Source: an uncultured Prevotella sp.
GTDB taxonomy: Bacteria > Bacteroidota > Bacteroidia > Bacteroidales > Bacteroidaceae
Reading direction: 5' to 3'
DNA: 28,718 nt
Assembly (NCBI GenBank): GCA_900543155.1
Contig: UQQN01000021.1
Location: 1 to 28,718 of the forward strand
Numbering within the stretch: the first letter of the stretch is position 1; each line of letters begins with the position of its first letter. The notes below the pieces were generated by a model. That model saw nothing but the letters and a program-made list of their open reading frames with translations, had not been told where the DNA came from and searched no databases. This document shows, piece after piece, positions 7,815 to 15,525 of the stretch. The position numbers and the translations under genes are program-made.

Positions 7815-8273
7815 ATGAATATACTCGAAGAACTCAAAGCAAATGAGGCGCAAACTAAGGTAATGTATGCCGACATAATCAATCTTCCGCGCCATCAGTC
7901 TGTTCGACACCAACCTATGAGCATGCTAAAGCGTGCCGCACAGTTTGGTGCCTTTGCAGCAGTTTCAGGACATTACGAGGCATTGGCAGAATGTGCGCGA
8001 CACACTGAAGAGAAAGTGACATTAGGCGAGGATCAGCGCGAACTGCTTGACTACACGCTTGCAGAATTGCGCATGCGCCAGACAGAACATCCTTTTATAA
8101 AAATAAAATATTTTGTGCCCGATGCCTTTAAAGAGGGTGGGGCGTATAAGGTGCTGACCGAACGCTTGCAGCGTATAGACGAACAAAATGGTAAAATAAT
8201 ATTGCTTAATGGCACTGAAATTCGTGTGGGCAATATTATCGATATGCATGAATATAATGGTAATAAAGAGTGA
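7815..8273 (+). CDS. YolD-like family protein
   Basis: A 152-residue soluble protein that matches the YolD-like pattern common in Firmicutes. Visible marks are YADIINLPRHQSVRHQPMS at 18-36, RAAQFGAFAAVSGH at 40-53, a helical region up to about 90, then IKYFVPDAFKEGGAYK (97-112) and a C-terminal strand pair ending in GTEIRVGNIIDMHEY. In Firmicutes such genes often sit beside Y-family (UmuC-like) DNA polymerases and are linked to the SOS response. No polymerase is present here: the gene lies between a terminator and a tRNA pair. Its biochemical role is unknown. The family call is from recognisable motifs, and acquisition by transfer is a possibility rather than something shown. Confidence 0.75.
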   Translation: MNILEELKANEAQTKVMYADIINLPRHQSVRHQPMSMLKRAAQFGAFAAVSGHYEALAECARHTEEKVTLGEDQRELLDYTLAELRMRQTEHPFIKIKYFVPDAFKEGGAYKVLTERLQRIDEQNGKIILLNGTEIRVGNIIDMHEYNGNKE

Positions 8274-8351
8274 ATAAAAGGGCAAAAACACGTGTTTTAC
8301 CTTGAAAAATGAAGAAAAAGCGGATAAAAGTACACTTTTTTTGCAGAAAGG

Positions 8352-8382
8352 TTTGGTAGTTTAAAAAAATGTCGTACCTTTG
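8352..8382 (+). promoter_or_regulatory. Bacteroidota-type promoter of the tRNA pair
   Basis: TTTG at 8352-8355 (-33) and a perfect TAnnTTTG box, TACCTTTG, at 8375-8382 (-7) are 19 bases apart. Transcription should begin near 8389, about 35 bases before the tRNA-Ser. This is the clearest promoter in the window and a good internal marker of the host phylum. Confidence 0.85.
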
Positions 8383-8423
8383 CATCGCGTTTGAGAGATA
8401 ACATCTCTTGAAAAGCTGAAAAA

Positions 8424-8511
8424 GGAAGTTTGGGTGAGTGGCTGAAACCACCAGTTTGCTAAACTGACGTACGGGTTTACCGTACCGGGGGTTCGAATCC
8501 CCCAGCTTCCG
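8424..8511 (+). tRNA. tRNA-Ser (anticodon GCT)
   Basis: An 88-base cloverleaf. The acceptor strands GGAAGTT and AGCTTCC pair with one G-U. The anticodon loop TTGCTAA carries GCT, reading AGC/AGU. A long variable arm (TACGG/CCGTA) identifies a class II tRNA. The T-arm is GGGGG-TTCGAAT-CCCCC. The discriminator is G and CCA is not encoded. It is followed six bases later by tRNA-Glu, so the two are co-transcribed. Confidence 0.95.
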
Positions 8512-8516
8512 CACTT

Positions 8517-8588
8517 GGCGCTTTCATCTAATGGTTAGGATACATGCCTCTCACGCATGGTATACGGGTTCGATTCCCGTAGGCGCTA
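8517..8588 (+). tRNA. tRNA-Glu (anticodon CTC)
   Basis: A 72-base cloverleaf. The acceptor strands GGCGCTT and AGGCGCT pair with a G-U at position 1-72. The anticodon stem is CATGC/GCATG with loop CTCTCAC, giving anticodon CTC (GAG codons). The T-arm is ACGGG-TTCGATT-CCCGT. The discriminator is A and CCA is not encoded. It lies between tRNA-Ser and a terminator. Confidence 0.93.
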
Positions 8589-8599
8589 CAAAAAGTATA

Positions 8600-8630
8600 A
8601 GTCTTCGATAGAAATGTCGAAGACTTTTTT
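8600..8630 (+). terminator. Rho-independent terminator of the tRNA pair
   Basis: AGTCTTCGA (8600-8608) and TCGAAGACT (8617-8625) form a perfect 9-bp stem with an 8-base loop followed by five more T residues, 11 bases after tRNA-Glu. Confidence 0.9.
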
Positions 8631-8703
8631 GCTTTTCGGGGGTATGGGGTGGTTTGTGGTAAATGAATTTTTAAATCTATAAAAACAAAAATAAGTTTCT
8701 GAT

Positions 8704-10131
8704 ATGTTGAAAAGAAGAATGATGCGTTTAGTTTGGCTCACGGCACTTTTGGTGGTGAGTATGGGGGCTATGGCACAGCAAGCCAAGTATGTGTTCTATT
8801 TTATTGGCGACGGTATGGGTGTGAACCAAGTGAATGGTGCCGAAACCTATTATGCTGCACTCGAAGGGCGTATAGGTGTGAAACCATTATGCTTCACGCA
8901 ATTTCCCTATGCGGCACTTGTTACTACCTATTCTGCCACAAATGGGGTTACCGATTCTGCAGCCGCGGGTACGGCACTTGCTACTGCGCACAAAACTAAG
9001 AATGGCGCATTGGGTGTGCTTGCCGACCAAAAAACGGCTGTAAACAGCATTGCTGTTTGGGCACAACAAGCGGGAGCTGCAGTGGGGGTGGGCACTTCGG
9101 TTAGTGTAGACCATGCTACTCCAGCCGCTTTTTATGCGCATCAGGGTGTGCGTGGTTCGTATTATGCCATTGGTAAGGACTTGGTAAAGGCACAATTCGA
9201 CTTTTATGCAGGGTCTGACTTTATGCAGCCCCAAGACAAGGACAATGCGGATGCACCTTCGCTTTATGCGCAATGTGAACAAGCGGGTTATAGCATAGCA
9301 CGTGGATATAAGGACTTTTTGCGTAAGGCGAAGAAGGCTAAAAAACTTATTTTGCTGCAAACGGCTGAAGCCAATGAGCGCGACCGTTCTTCTCTGCCTT
9401 ATGCCATCGACCGCACTGACAAGGACATGACTTTGCAAGAGGTTACACGTGCTGGCGTAAACTTTTTAACTAAGCAAAAGAAAGAGGGTTTCTTCTTGAT
9501 GATTGAGGGCGGAAAGATTGATTGGGCTTGCCATAGTAACGATGGGGCTACAATGATTCGCGAAATAACCGATATGGACGAGGCGGTGAAGGTTGCTTTT
9601 GAGTTTTATAATCAACATCCCGACGAAACGCTTATTGTGGTTACTGCCGATCATGAAACAGGTGGTTTAGTATTGGGCAGAGGGGCTTATAAACTTCACA
9701 CGGATTTGTTTCGTTATCAGCGTATGAGTACGGATGCTTATAGCCAGCATTTAAAGGCATTGCACGCACAAAAGGGGGATGACTTTACTTGGGAGTTGGT
9801 AGAAAATGACCTCAAGCAAAATTGGGGCTTTGGTGAGGGTGTGAAACTTTCAGAAAAGCAACAAAAGCGTCTTCACAATGCTTTTGATGCCATGAAGAAT
9901 GGTTCGGCAGCCGACAAGAAGTCGCTTTACGCTAAGGTAGATGCTTTAGCCGATGCTGCTCGCGCGGTAATGGCAGAATGTGCCTTAATAGGATGGCAGA
10001 GTGGGGGGCACTCTAATGGTTTTGTCCCTGTATTTGCTATTGGCGTGTGGGCTGATGCCTTTCATGGTCAAATTGATAATACCGAGATTCCGCAGAAAAT
10101 TGCTAAGGCTGCGGGGTGGGAAATGAAGTAA
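8704..10131 (+). CDS. Alkaline phosphatase, exported
   Basis: Hydrolyses phosphate monoesters outside the cytoplasm to release phosphate. A signal peptide covers about residues 1-25 (basic start, hydrophobic core, GAMAQ end). The 475 residues carry the alkaline phosphatase marks in order: IGDGMG at 34-39 (metal-binding Asp36), VTDSAAAGTA around 82-91 with nucleophile Ser85, MIEGGKIDWACHSND at 266-280 (metal ligands), TADHETGG at 314-321 and GGHSNGF near the C-terminus. All metal and nucleophile positions are present. Met1, Met6 and Met7 are alternative starts, and any of them leaves a usable signal peptide. It is monocistronic, lying between the tRNA terminator and a strong bidirectional terminator. 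No phosphate-regulation box was recognised. Confidence 0.93.
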   Translation: MLKRRMMRLVWLTALLVVSMGAMAQQAKYVFYFIGDGMGVNQVNGAETYYAALEGRIGVKPLCFTQFPYAALVTTYSATNGVTDSAAAGTALATAHKTKNGALGVLADQKTAVNSIAVWAQQAGAAVGVGTSVSVDHATPAAFYAHQGVRGSYYAIGKDLVKAQFDFYAGSDFMQPQDKDNADAPSLYAQCEQAGYSIARGYKDFLRKAKKAKKLILLQTAEANERDRSSLPYAIDRTDKDMTLQEVTRAGVNFLTKQKKEGFFLMIEGGKIDWACHSNDGATMIREITDMDEAVKVAFEFYNQHPDETLIVVTADHETGGLVLGRGAYKLHTDLFRYQRMSTDAYSQHLKALHAQKGDDFTWELVENDLKQNWGFGEGVKLSEKQQKRLHNAFDAMKNGSAADKKSLYAKVDALADAARAVMAECALIGWQSGGHSNGFVPVFAIGVWADAFHGQIDNTEIPQKIAKAAGWEMK

Positions 10132-10295
10132 GGTTACGAATATTCTCTCTTATCTATTATAGTTTTGTTAACTATGAATTAAGAAATTTTTCAAATGACA
10201 AAATAGTACTTAAATGTTTGGCTATCAATAATTTAGGGTGTCACTTGTCATTTGTCATTTGCAGCTAATTATAAAGAATTCGCTGCGAAGGCAAG

Positions 10296-10358
10296 AAAAA
10301 CCCCATAAACGAATGATGCATCTTGTTTGGGATGTTTGATTCGTTTATGGGGATTTTT
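10296..10358. terminator. Bidirectional terminator between convergent operons
   Basis: CCCCATAAACGAAT (10301-10314) pairs with ATTCGTTTATGGGG (10339-10352). A run of A on the left and T on the right lets it work on both strands. It ends the alkaline phosphatase transcript and the convergent thioesterase/threonylcarbamoyl-AMP synthase transcript. The surrounding 10132-10446 gap holds, besides this, a tandem TCATTTG near 10247-10261 and a small ATCTATC/GATAGAT hairpin at 10372-10390. No gene is seen there. Confidence 0.9.
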
Positions 10359-10446
10359 GTGCTTAAAAATAATCTATCTATAAGATAGATGTTCGTCTTA
10401 GATAGCCCATCTAAAAGAGAGCATTCGTGTTGCAACACATTCACAC

Positions 10447-10914
10447 TTAATCTTCGGTTTTGCAGCCCTCAAATCCCATTTCCTTAGCCTTTTCAGGTCC
10501 GAAGGTGAAGTAGGTGGCATCTGCTTCATTGCAAATTTCGCCTTTGGCATTTTGCAATGTGAGGTGAATGGTCACCAAGTTGCGACGTTGTTGGGCAATG
10601 TGTCCGCGCACAATGATTTCGCTTTCGTCGGTCATTACGGGACGACGATATTTGACGTTGAGTTGTGTGGTTACGCCAGTTGTTTGCAATTTATAGTTTA
10701 CCACCCATCCAGCTACTTCGTCCATTAGCAAACTAATGATTCCTCCATGTAGGGTGTTAACCCATCCTTGAAAGTGGGTAGAGGGGTGCCAAATGGTTAA
10801 TACATCGTCGGCATCGGCATAAAACTCTAAGTGTAGACCGATGGGGTTATTGGGGCTGCAGCAAATGCAGTTATAGCCCTCTTTACCTAAATAAGGATTG
10901 ATAATCTTTTTCAT
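10447..10914 (-). CDS. PaaI-type hotdog-fold thioesterase
   Basis: A cytoplasmic acyl-CoA thioesterase of the 4HBT/PaaI group; the substrate is unknown. Of 155 residues, the HGG motif (H56-G57-G58) within NTLHGGIISLLMDEVAGW marks the active-site helix, with Asp65 and Glu66 as likely catalytic acids. The N-terminus carries a small cysteine cluster (C16, C18, C19) ahead of NPIGLHLEF; this CxCC...NPxGL pattern is common in Bacteroidota members. The gene follows the threonylcarbamoyl-AMP synthase gene by 16 bases on the same strand, suggesting one transcript, and ends before the shared terminator. A housekeeping role in clearing acyl-CoA is likely but not shown. Confidence 0.82.
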   Translation of the reverse strand: MKKIINPYLGKEGYNCICCSPNNPIGLHLEFYADADDVLTIWHPSTHFQGWVNTLHGGIISLLMDEVAGWVVNYKLQTTGVTTQLNVKYRRPVMTDESEIIVRGHIAQQRRNLVTIHLTLQNAKGEICNEADATYFTFGPEKAKEMGFEGCKTED

Positions 10915-10930
10915 TACTCCTAACCATCCT

Positions 10931-11533
10931 TTAGCGTATAACCTTAACTTCGCCTCCAGCCCCTAATTTAATGATGTTAGATGCGGGAGGATTTTTTTCT
11001 TCGTTTCTACGTGATGTACACACGTAGTCTACGGCATTTATAATGTCGGGCGAGATGTCGGCAAAACATTTGGGCGAAGGTTCTCCACTGATGTTGGCAG
11101 ATGTAGAAACAATGGCTCGTCGCATACGCATGCAAAGGTTTTTACTGAACTCTTCGCGTGTGATTCGTATGCCTGCGCTGCCATCTTCAGCCAAGAGGTT
11201 TGGAGCAAGATTTCGTGCACCATCGTAGATGATGGTCAGTGGTTTTTCAGCTACTTCGATAAGTTGCCATGCCACTTCGGGCACATTGGTAACGTAGGCT
11301 TCGAGTTTAGCCTCAGAGTCGATGAGTGTAATTAATGCTTTAGCGTCGTTTCGGTGTTTGATGTCGTATACGCGTTTCACAGCCTCGGGGTTTGTGGCAT
11401 CGCAACCAATGCCCCAAATGGTGTCGGTGGGGTAGAGAATGATGCCCCCCTTGTTCATTACTTCAACAGCTTGACGTATGTCGTCTCTGTATTCGCGCAA
11501 ATGACCTTCGTTTTCTTGTTGCGTTTTTGCCAT
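10931..11533 (-). CDS. L-threonylcarbamoyladenylate synthase (Sua5/YciO/YrdC family)
   Basis: Makes threonylcarbamoyl-AMP from threonine, bicarbonate and ATP, the first step of the universal t6A37 modification of ANN-reading tRNAs; cytoplasmic. The 200 residues are the single YrdC-type domain without the extra Sua5 C-terminal domain. Marks are GGIILYPTDTIWGIGCDA near residue 30, KHRNDAKALITLID (tRNA/nucleotide-binding KxR region), and STSANISGEPSP around residue 142. Among family members the PTDT...KxR...SAN set is the core. It is upstream of the thioesterase in a two-gene unit. The YciO branch is the alternative, so no symbol is given. Confidence 0.9.
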   Translation of the reverse strand: MAKTQQENEGHLREYRDDIRQAVEVMNKGGIILYPTDTIWGIGCDATNPEAVKRVYDIKHRNDAKALITLIDSEAKLEAYVTNVPEVAWQLIEVAEKPLTIIYDGARNLAPNLLAEDGSAGIRITREEFSKNLCMRMRRAIVSTSANISGEPSPKCFADISPDIINAVDYVCTSRRNEEKNPPASNIIKLGAGGEVKVIR

Positions 11534-11631
11534 TTTGTATTCTTCTTGTTTTAAGGATGGTTCTAAAAATTCTTCTTTTTAAAAAAAGTTGCAATTATCT
11601 TTCTGAGAAATTTCTGAGCCTTCCGTTTACT

Positions 11632-12441
11632 TTACTTGCTTGTACGTTTCATGTAGCGTATGCCTTCAGCCAAATGTTGCATCATGGGTAAGAAGTGGCA
11701 ATAGCCCTTTTTAGCACTGCGCAAGGCAAAGCAGAAACAACTCCACCATGCGCGGTGTCCCAGCATGTAGTAGTCAATAGCTCCACGGCTACGTTGTACA
11801 CCCGCATCTACATACACCAACGATTTTTTAAGCATGGTGCTTGTTTCTACTATCTTTTCGGGGTAGTAGTGCATTTTAAGTCCCATGCGCAGGGCATCTT
11901 CTAACCACACCTCTTCTTCGCCACATGTAAGGAATTTTGTGCCTAAACCAAAGCGTTCGTCGAAACGAATTTTTCCTTGCACACTGCGTCGGCGGCATGC
12001 CATTTCGAGGGCAGAGATGGTGTATTGTGCAGGCATTGCCAACACATCAAAATCTTCTTTAGGATAGTTCTTTAGCAGTTTGCCCGTGTAGGTAGAGGCA
12101 CAGAAGAACGCCACATCGAGTTCGGTGTGCTGCTCAAAGCATCCAATAACCTTTTCGGGGGTATCGGACAAAAGGTGTGCATCATCATCGGCAAACATCA
12201 CAATGTCTGAAGTAGCTTTGTCGAGTGCCAAGTTGCGATTTGCCGAGAGCCCTTTTCCTTTATAAGTGTAAATAGAAACGTCGTCGCGCTTGTTTAACAC
12301 TTTAGGGATGAGTTCAAGGTAGCGATCGTCTGTATATTGATAAGACACGATGTAATGTACATTGTCTTGCGGTGGAAGCAACACGTCTTGCACACGTACT
12401 ACTCCTTTGTCGAGCGAGCAAATAAGAATATCGAGTGTCAT
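11632..12441 (-). CDS. Glycosyltransferase family 2 protein
   Basis: A predicted sugar transferase with a GT-A fold, 269 residues, probably acting at the inner face of the membrane on a surface polysaccharide or glycolipid. The start MTLDILICSLDKG is the first strand of the nucleotide-sugar binding fold. IVMFADDDAHL at about 81-91 provides the DxD metal/nucleotide motif. The C-terminal third (RRSVQGKIRFDERFGLGTKFLTCGEEEVWLEDALRMG) contains the GEEEVWLEDAL-like acceptor-site region seen in GT2 enzymes. No transmembrane segment is obvious. Neighbours on the strand are tRNA-modification and folate genes, so context does not reveal the glycan. The 177-bp gap upstream contains a tandem AAGCCTA motif near 12559-12573 and nothing else clear. 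Confidence 0.8.
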   Translation of the reverse strand: MTLDILICSLDKGVVRVQDVLLPPQDNVHYIVSYQYTDDRYLELIPKVLNKRDDVSIYTYKGKGLSANRNLALDKATSDIVMFADDDAHLLSDTPEKVIGCFEQHTELDVAFFCASTYTGKLLKNYPKEDFDVLAMPAQYTISALEMACRRRSVQGKIRFDERFGLGTKFLTCGEEEVWLEDALRMGLKMHYYPEKIVETSTMLKKSLVYVDAGVQRSRGAIDYYMLGHRAWWSCFCFALRSAKKGYCHFLPMMQHLAEGIRYMKRTSK

Positions 12442-12618
12442 AATTCTTGCAATTAAGGTTTAAAGGGGTGGAGGAGTCCACGCCTTGATTTTTATGGATT
12501 ATAGATTTGGTGCTCTTGAACTTGAACCATTTGAACGTGTTCTTGGGGTCATGTTTATAAAGCCTAAAGCCTAAAGCCCATGCGGTGCGTAAATTGCTCA
12601 TACAGCGTATGTGCCTAT

Positions 12619-13158
12619 TTAGCATGTCAGAATCTCGTTCATGCGTGCATCGTGCGGCTCTGTGGGAACTTGCTCAATAAGTTGGCAAGGCCAGCAGAGC
12701 GCCAAACGATAAGTGTGTGTGAGTTGAGGCATCGACAAAAAACGGTCGTAAAATCCTTTTCCGCGTCCTAATCGGTGTCCTTGTGCATCGAATGCCATTC
12801 CTGGCACCACAATGAGGTCGATGTCTTGATATTGGTTAAAGCATGCGCCTTGTGGTTCGGCTATGCCATAAGCGCCCGTTTGCACATGTTGTGCGCCCTG
12901 ATAGACCTTGAGCAACAGTTGTTTGCCACAGACCACAGGCAGTAAGAGTGTTTTTTCTTTGAACCATGTATTGAGCAATGTGCGTGTGTCGGGTTCATCG
13001 GGCAAGGCATGATAGAGCATTATCACCTTGGCTTGCACAAAGCGTGGATGCTGTGCCAACTTTTGCATTAGCTGCAAGGACAGCTCTTGACGCTCGTGTG
13101 CACTCATGGCTTTAACCGCTTGTTTTATGCGTTGACGAACTTCAGTTTTCGCAAACAT
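12619..13158 (-). CDS. 5-formyltetrahydrofolate cyclo-ligase
   Basis: Converts 5-formyl-THF to 5,10-methenyl-THF using ATP, recovering stored folate for one-carbon metabolism; cytoplasmic. The 179 residues match the family's usual length (about 180-200). The basic N-terminus (KTEVRQRIKQAVKAMSAHER), the PVVCGKQLLLKVY strand and the hallmark DLIVVPGMAFDAQGHRLGRGKGFYDRFL near residues 113-140 are all present. The RGKGFYDR segment is the ATP/Mg site. Its first 34 bases overlap the 3' end of the S41 peptidase gene in another frame, so translation of the two is likely coupled. Confidence 0.92.
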   Translation of the reverse strand: MFAKTEVRQRIKQAVKAMSAHERQELSLQLMQKLAQHPRFVQAKVIMLYHALPDEPDTRTLLNTWFKEKTLLLPVVCGKQLLLKVYQGAQHVQTGAYGIAEPQGACFNQYQDIDLIVVPGMAFDAQGHRLGRGKGFYDRFLSMPQLTHTYRLALCWPCQLIEQVPTEPHDARMNEILTC

Positions 13159-14951
13159 ATAGCCAATTTTTGAGGGTCGTCCACTAAGTTTTTAGAGGGG
13201 GTAGCGCCAACCTTTGTATACTGCATAAAGAGCGGTTTGTACCAAGGCATGGTAGTGCGCCATAGTGCCAAAGAGTAGGGCGCAGAAAGTTGCTCAATTA
13301 AGGCTTTAGCCTGTGCTTTCCCCTTGCTATTGTTCACTTGGGGTAGGGCATTGCCTTTGGTAAGGATGCTTGTGGCACGAAGCACTGCGGCATCGGTTTG
13401 GTTTACATATTCAACCGCCTCACCATCGTCGAACACATCGCTAATAATGGCAGACGAGATGTATGTGGTAAGCAAATTGCGTGAACTTTGAATCATCAAG
13501 TTGCGACGTTTGAGTCCAGCTTTTTCGGCATAAGAGGCAAAGCCCTCGATGATATTTTTCTTTTTAAGATATTTGCTCACGCTTGCCAAGTCGTTACACT
13601 TATTGAGTTCGTTGCGGTTATGGTCTACAAAGTCGTAGGCATACTGAAACAGCAATCCTCCCAAATATGCCTCTTTAAAGTATGAGGTCATGCCCAAAGT
13701 GTCGCGGGCAATAAAGATGTCGGGCACAATGCCACCCCCTCCGTATACGGTGCGTCCTAAGCGCGTTTTATATTTCTCGCCAGTGGTGCGAATGCTATCA
13801 GCCGAGAAGTATTCTCCGTGTTCAGCTCTTAAAAGGAGGTCAGCCTCATAGTCTTCTTCATCGCCAGGTTTATAGGGCTTTTGCACACAGCGTCCTGAGG
13901 GCGTATAGTAGCGTGCCGTGGTGAGTCGAAGCATTGAACCATCGGGAAATTCAATAGGCACTTGCACTAAGCCTTTGCCAAATGAGCGCCGTCCGATGAT
14001 TGTGCCACGGTCATTGTCTTGTATGGCGCCAGCAAAGATTTCGCTTGCTGAGGCTGAGGTTTCGTCGACCAATACCACCAATGGTATTTTTTGATAAGCG
14101 CCACGACCATCAGTGCGATATTCTTTTCGGGGCGATTTTCTGCCTTGTGTGTATACAATCAAAGCATTTTTAGGCAAGAACTCATTGACCAACTGTACGG
14201 CGGTTTCCATGTAACCACCAGGGTTTCCGCGCAAGTCGATGATGAGTTTTTCAAAACCTTGTGTTTGCAACTTGCTGAGTGCTGCAATAAATTCGGCATA
14301 CGTGGTTTCGCCAAAGCTTGTAATGCGCACATAGCCAATGCTGGGAGCAGTCATATAGGCAGCATCCACAGTTTTTACAGGCACTTCGCCACGTGTAATG
14401 CTAAAGCCGATGAGTTTAGGTTTCCCTGCACGTTTTATGCCCAGTCGCACAACCGATCCTTTGGGACCTTTCAGGCGCGACATGGTTCCATCGTTTGTCA
14501 CCGAATCGCCCACATACACCTTCTCGTCTAATTTTACGATGCGGTCTCCTGCTTGAATGCCTACGCTTTCAGAAGGTCCACCCTTTACCACTTTTACCAC
14601 TCTCACGGTGTCTTTATAAAGGGTAAATTGTATGCCAATGCCCGAGAAACTGCCTTTTAAATCCTGCATGCTCTCTTCAACCTTCGAAGCCGAGATATAA
14701 GTAGAGTGAGGGTCGAGTTCTTTAAGAATTTGGGGCATAGATTTCTCAACCAAGTCAGGAATGTTAACGGTGTCAACATATTGATCGTCAATGAGATGGA
14801 ATAGGTCGATTATCTTGTTGCTCGAATTGTTGATAATGCTGAGTCGATTGCCCGAAAAGTGATTGGCAAAGAAACTTCCCAACATGATACCCACAACCAC
14901 TCCTATTGAAACAAGGAGAGGAACAAAACGATTTTTATTGTGCTTAATCAT
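13125..14951 (-). CDS. S41 family C-terminal processing peptidase (CtpA/Prc-like)
   Basis: A serine protease in the periplasm that trims or degrades proteins from their C-terminus. The 608 residues contain an N-terminal transmembrane anchor (about 10-30), a PDZ domain (about 95-175, with GGPSESVGIQAGDRIV) and the S41 catalytic domain. The catalytic serine is Ser301 in TSASASEIFAGA and the lysine is Lys326 in GRRSFGKGLVQ, with the 25-residue separation seen in E. coli Prc. IIDLRGNPGG at about 237-246 is also diagnostic. A 200-residue C-terminal region of unknown role follows. It starts 15 bases after the dCMP deaminase gene and overlaps the folate gene downstream, so the three are probably one operon. 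Confidence 0.93.
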   Translation of the reverse strand: MIKHNKNRFVPLLVSIGVVVGIMLGSFFANHFSGNRLSIINNSSNKIIDLFHLIDDQYVDTVNIPDLVEKSMPQILKELDPHSTYISASKVEESMQDLKGSFSGIGIQFTLYKDTVRVVKVVKGGPSESVGIQAGDRIVKLDEKVYVGDSVTNDGTMSRLKGPKGSVVRLGIKRAGKPKLIGFSITRGEVPVKTVDAAYMTAPSIGYVRITSFGETTYAEFIAALSKLQTQGFEKLIIDLRGNPGGYMETAVQLVNEFLPKNALIVYTQGRKSPRKEYRTDGRGAYQKIPLVVLVDETSASASEIFAGAIQDNDRGTIIGRRSFGKGLVQVPIEFPDGSMLRLTTARYYTPSGRCVQKPYKPGDEEDYEADLLLRAEHGEYFSADSIRTTGEKYKTRLGRTVYGGGGIVPDIFIARDTLGMTSYFKEAYLGGLLFQYAYDFVDHNRNELNKCNDLASVSKYLKKKNIIEGFASYAEKAGLKRRNLMIQSSRNLLTTYISSAIISDVFDDGEAVEYVNQTDAAVLRATSILTKGNALPQVNNSKGKAQAKALIEQLSAPYSLALWRTTMPWYKPLFMQYTKVGATPSKNLVDDPQKLAICLRKLKFVNA

Positions 14952-14966
14952 TGAATTTATAAAAAC

Positions 14967-15410
14967 TTAGCTTTCAGTAGTTTGGGTGGCATCAACGTCT
15001 TCGATGTGAACCACCTCGATGTTAGCCTCAGAAAGGAGGTCAATGCCATCGGTTAAACGGTAGCTGCGTGCATAAACCACACGTTTTATGCCAGCTTGTA
15101 TAATGAGTTTTGCACATTCAATGCAGGGTGCATCCGTCACATAGAGTGTAGCTCCGTCAGAGTTGTTGCCAGAGCGTGCAATTTTAGTGATGGCATTAGC
15201 TTCGGCATGTAGCACATAGGGCAAGGTTAGTCCGTTGCTACCTTCGCATATATTGGTAAATCCCGAAGGAGTTCCGTTATATCCGTCGCTAATAATCATC
15301 TTATCTTTTACAATAAGCGCTCCCACCTGACGGCGTGTGCAGTATGAGTTTTCAGCCCAAATACGTGCCATTCTTAAATAGCGCCTATCAAGTAATTCTG
15401 CTTTTGTCAT
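14967..15410 (-). CDS. dCMP deaminase family protein
   Basis: A cytidine/deoxycytidylate deaminase; in this family the usual reaction is dCMP to dUMP, feeding thymidylate synthesis. The 147 residues have the zinc site H68-A69-E70 (HAEANAI) and P95-C96-x2-C99 (APCIECAK), plus CTRRQVGALIVKD and SDGYNGTPSG upstream, which are characteristic of dCMP deaminases (ComEB-like) rather than tRNA or free-cytidine deaminases. It lies 15 bases upstream of the S41 peptidase start in the same direction. The 115-bp gap before it has no clear promoter. Confidence 0.92.
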   Translation of the reverse strand: MTKAELLDRRYLRMARIWAENSYCTRRQVGALIVKDKMIISDGYNGTPSGFTNICEGSNGLTLPYVLHAEANAITKIARSGNNSDGATLYVTDAPCIECAKLIIQAGIKRVVYARSYRLTDGIDLLSEANIEVVHIEDVDATQTTES

Positions 15411-15525
15411 AATGTGTGTTCGTTGTTATGTAGGTGTTTGCGATGGTTCTCTTTAAAAATGCGTGATAGAGAATTTATTATTATAGAGGAAGTTTATGGT
15501 TGCTTTTCTCCCTTCTTACACGATT

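Noticed and set aside
8424..8588. tRNA pair as an integration site for a mobile element
   Set aside because: No integrase gene and no repeated tRNA 3' end are seen in the window.
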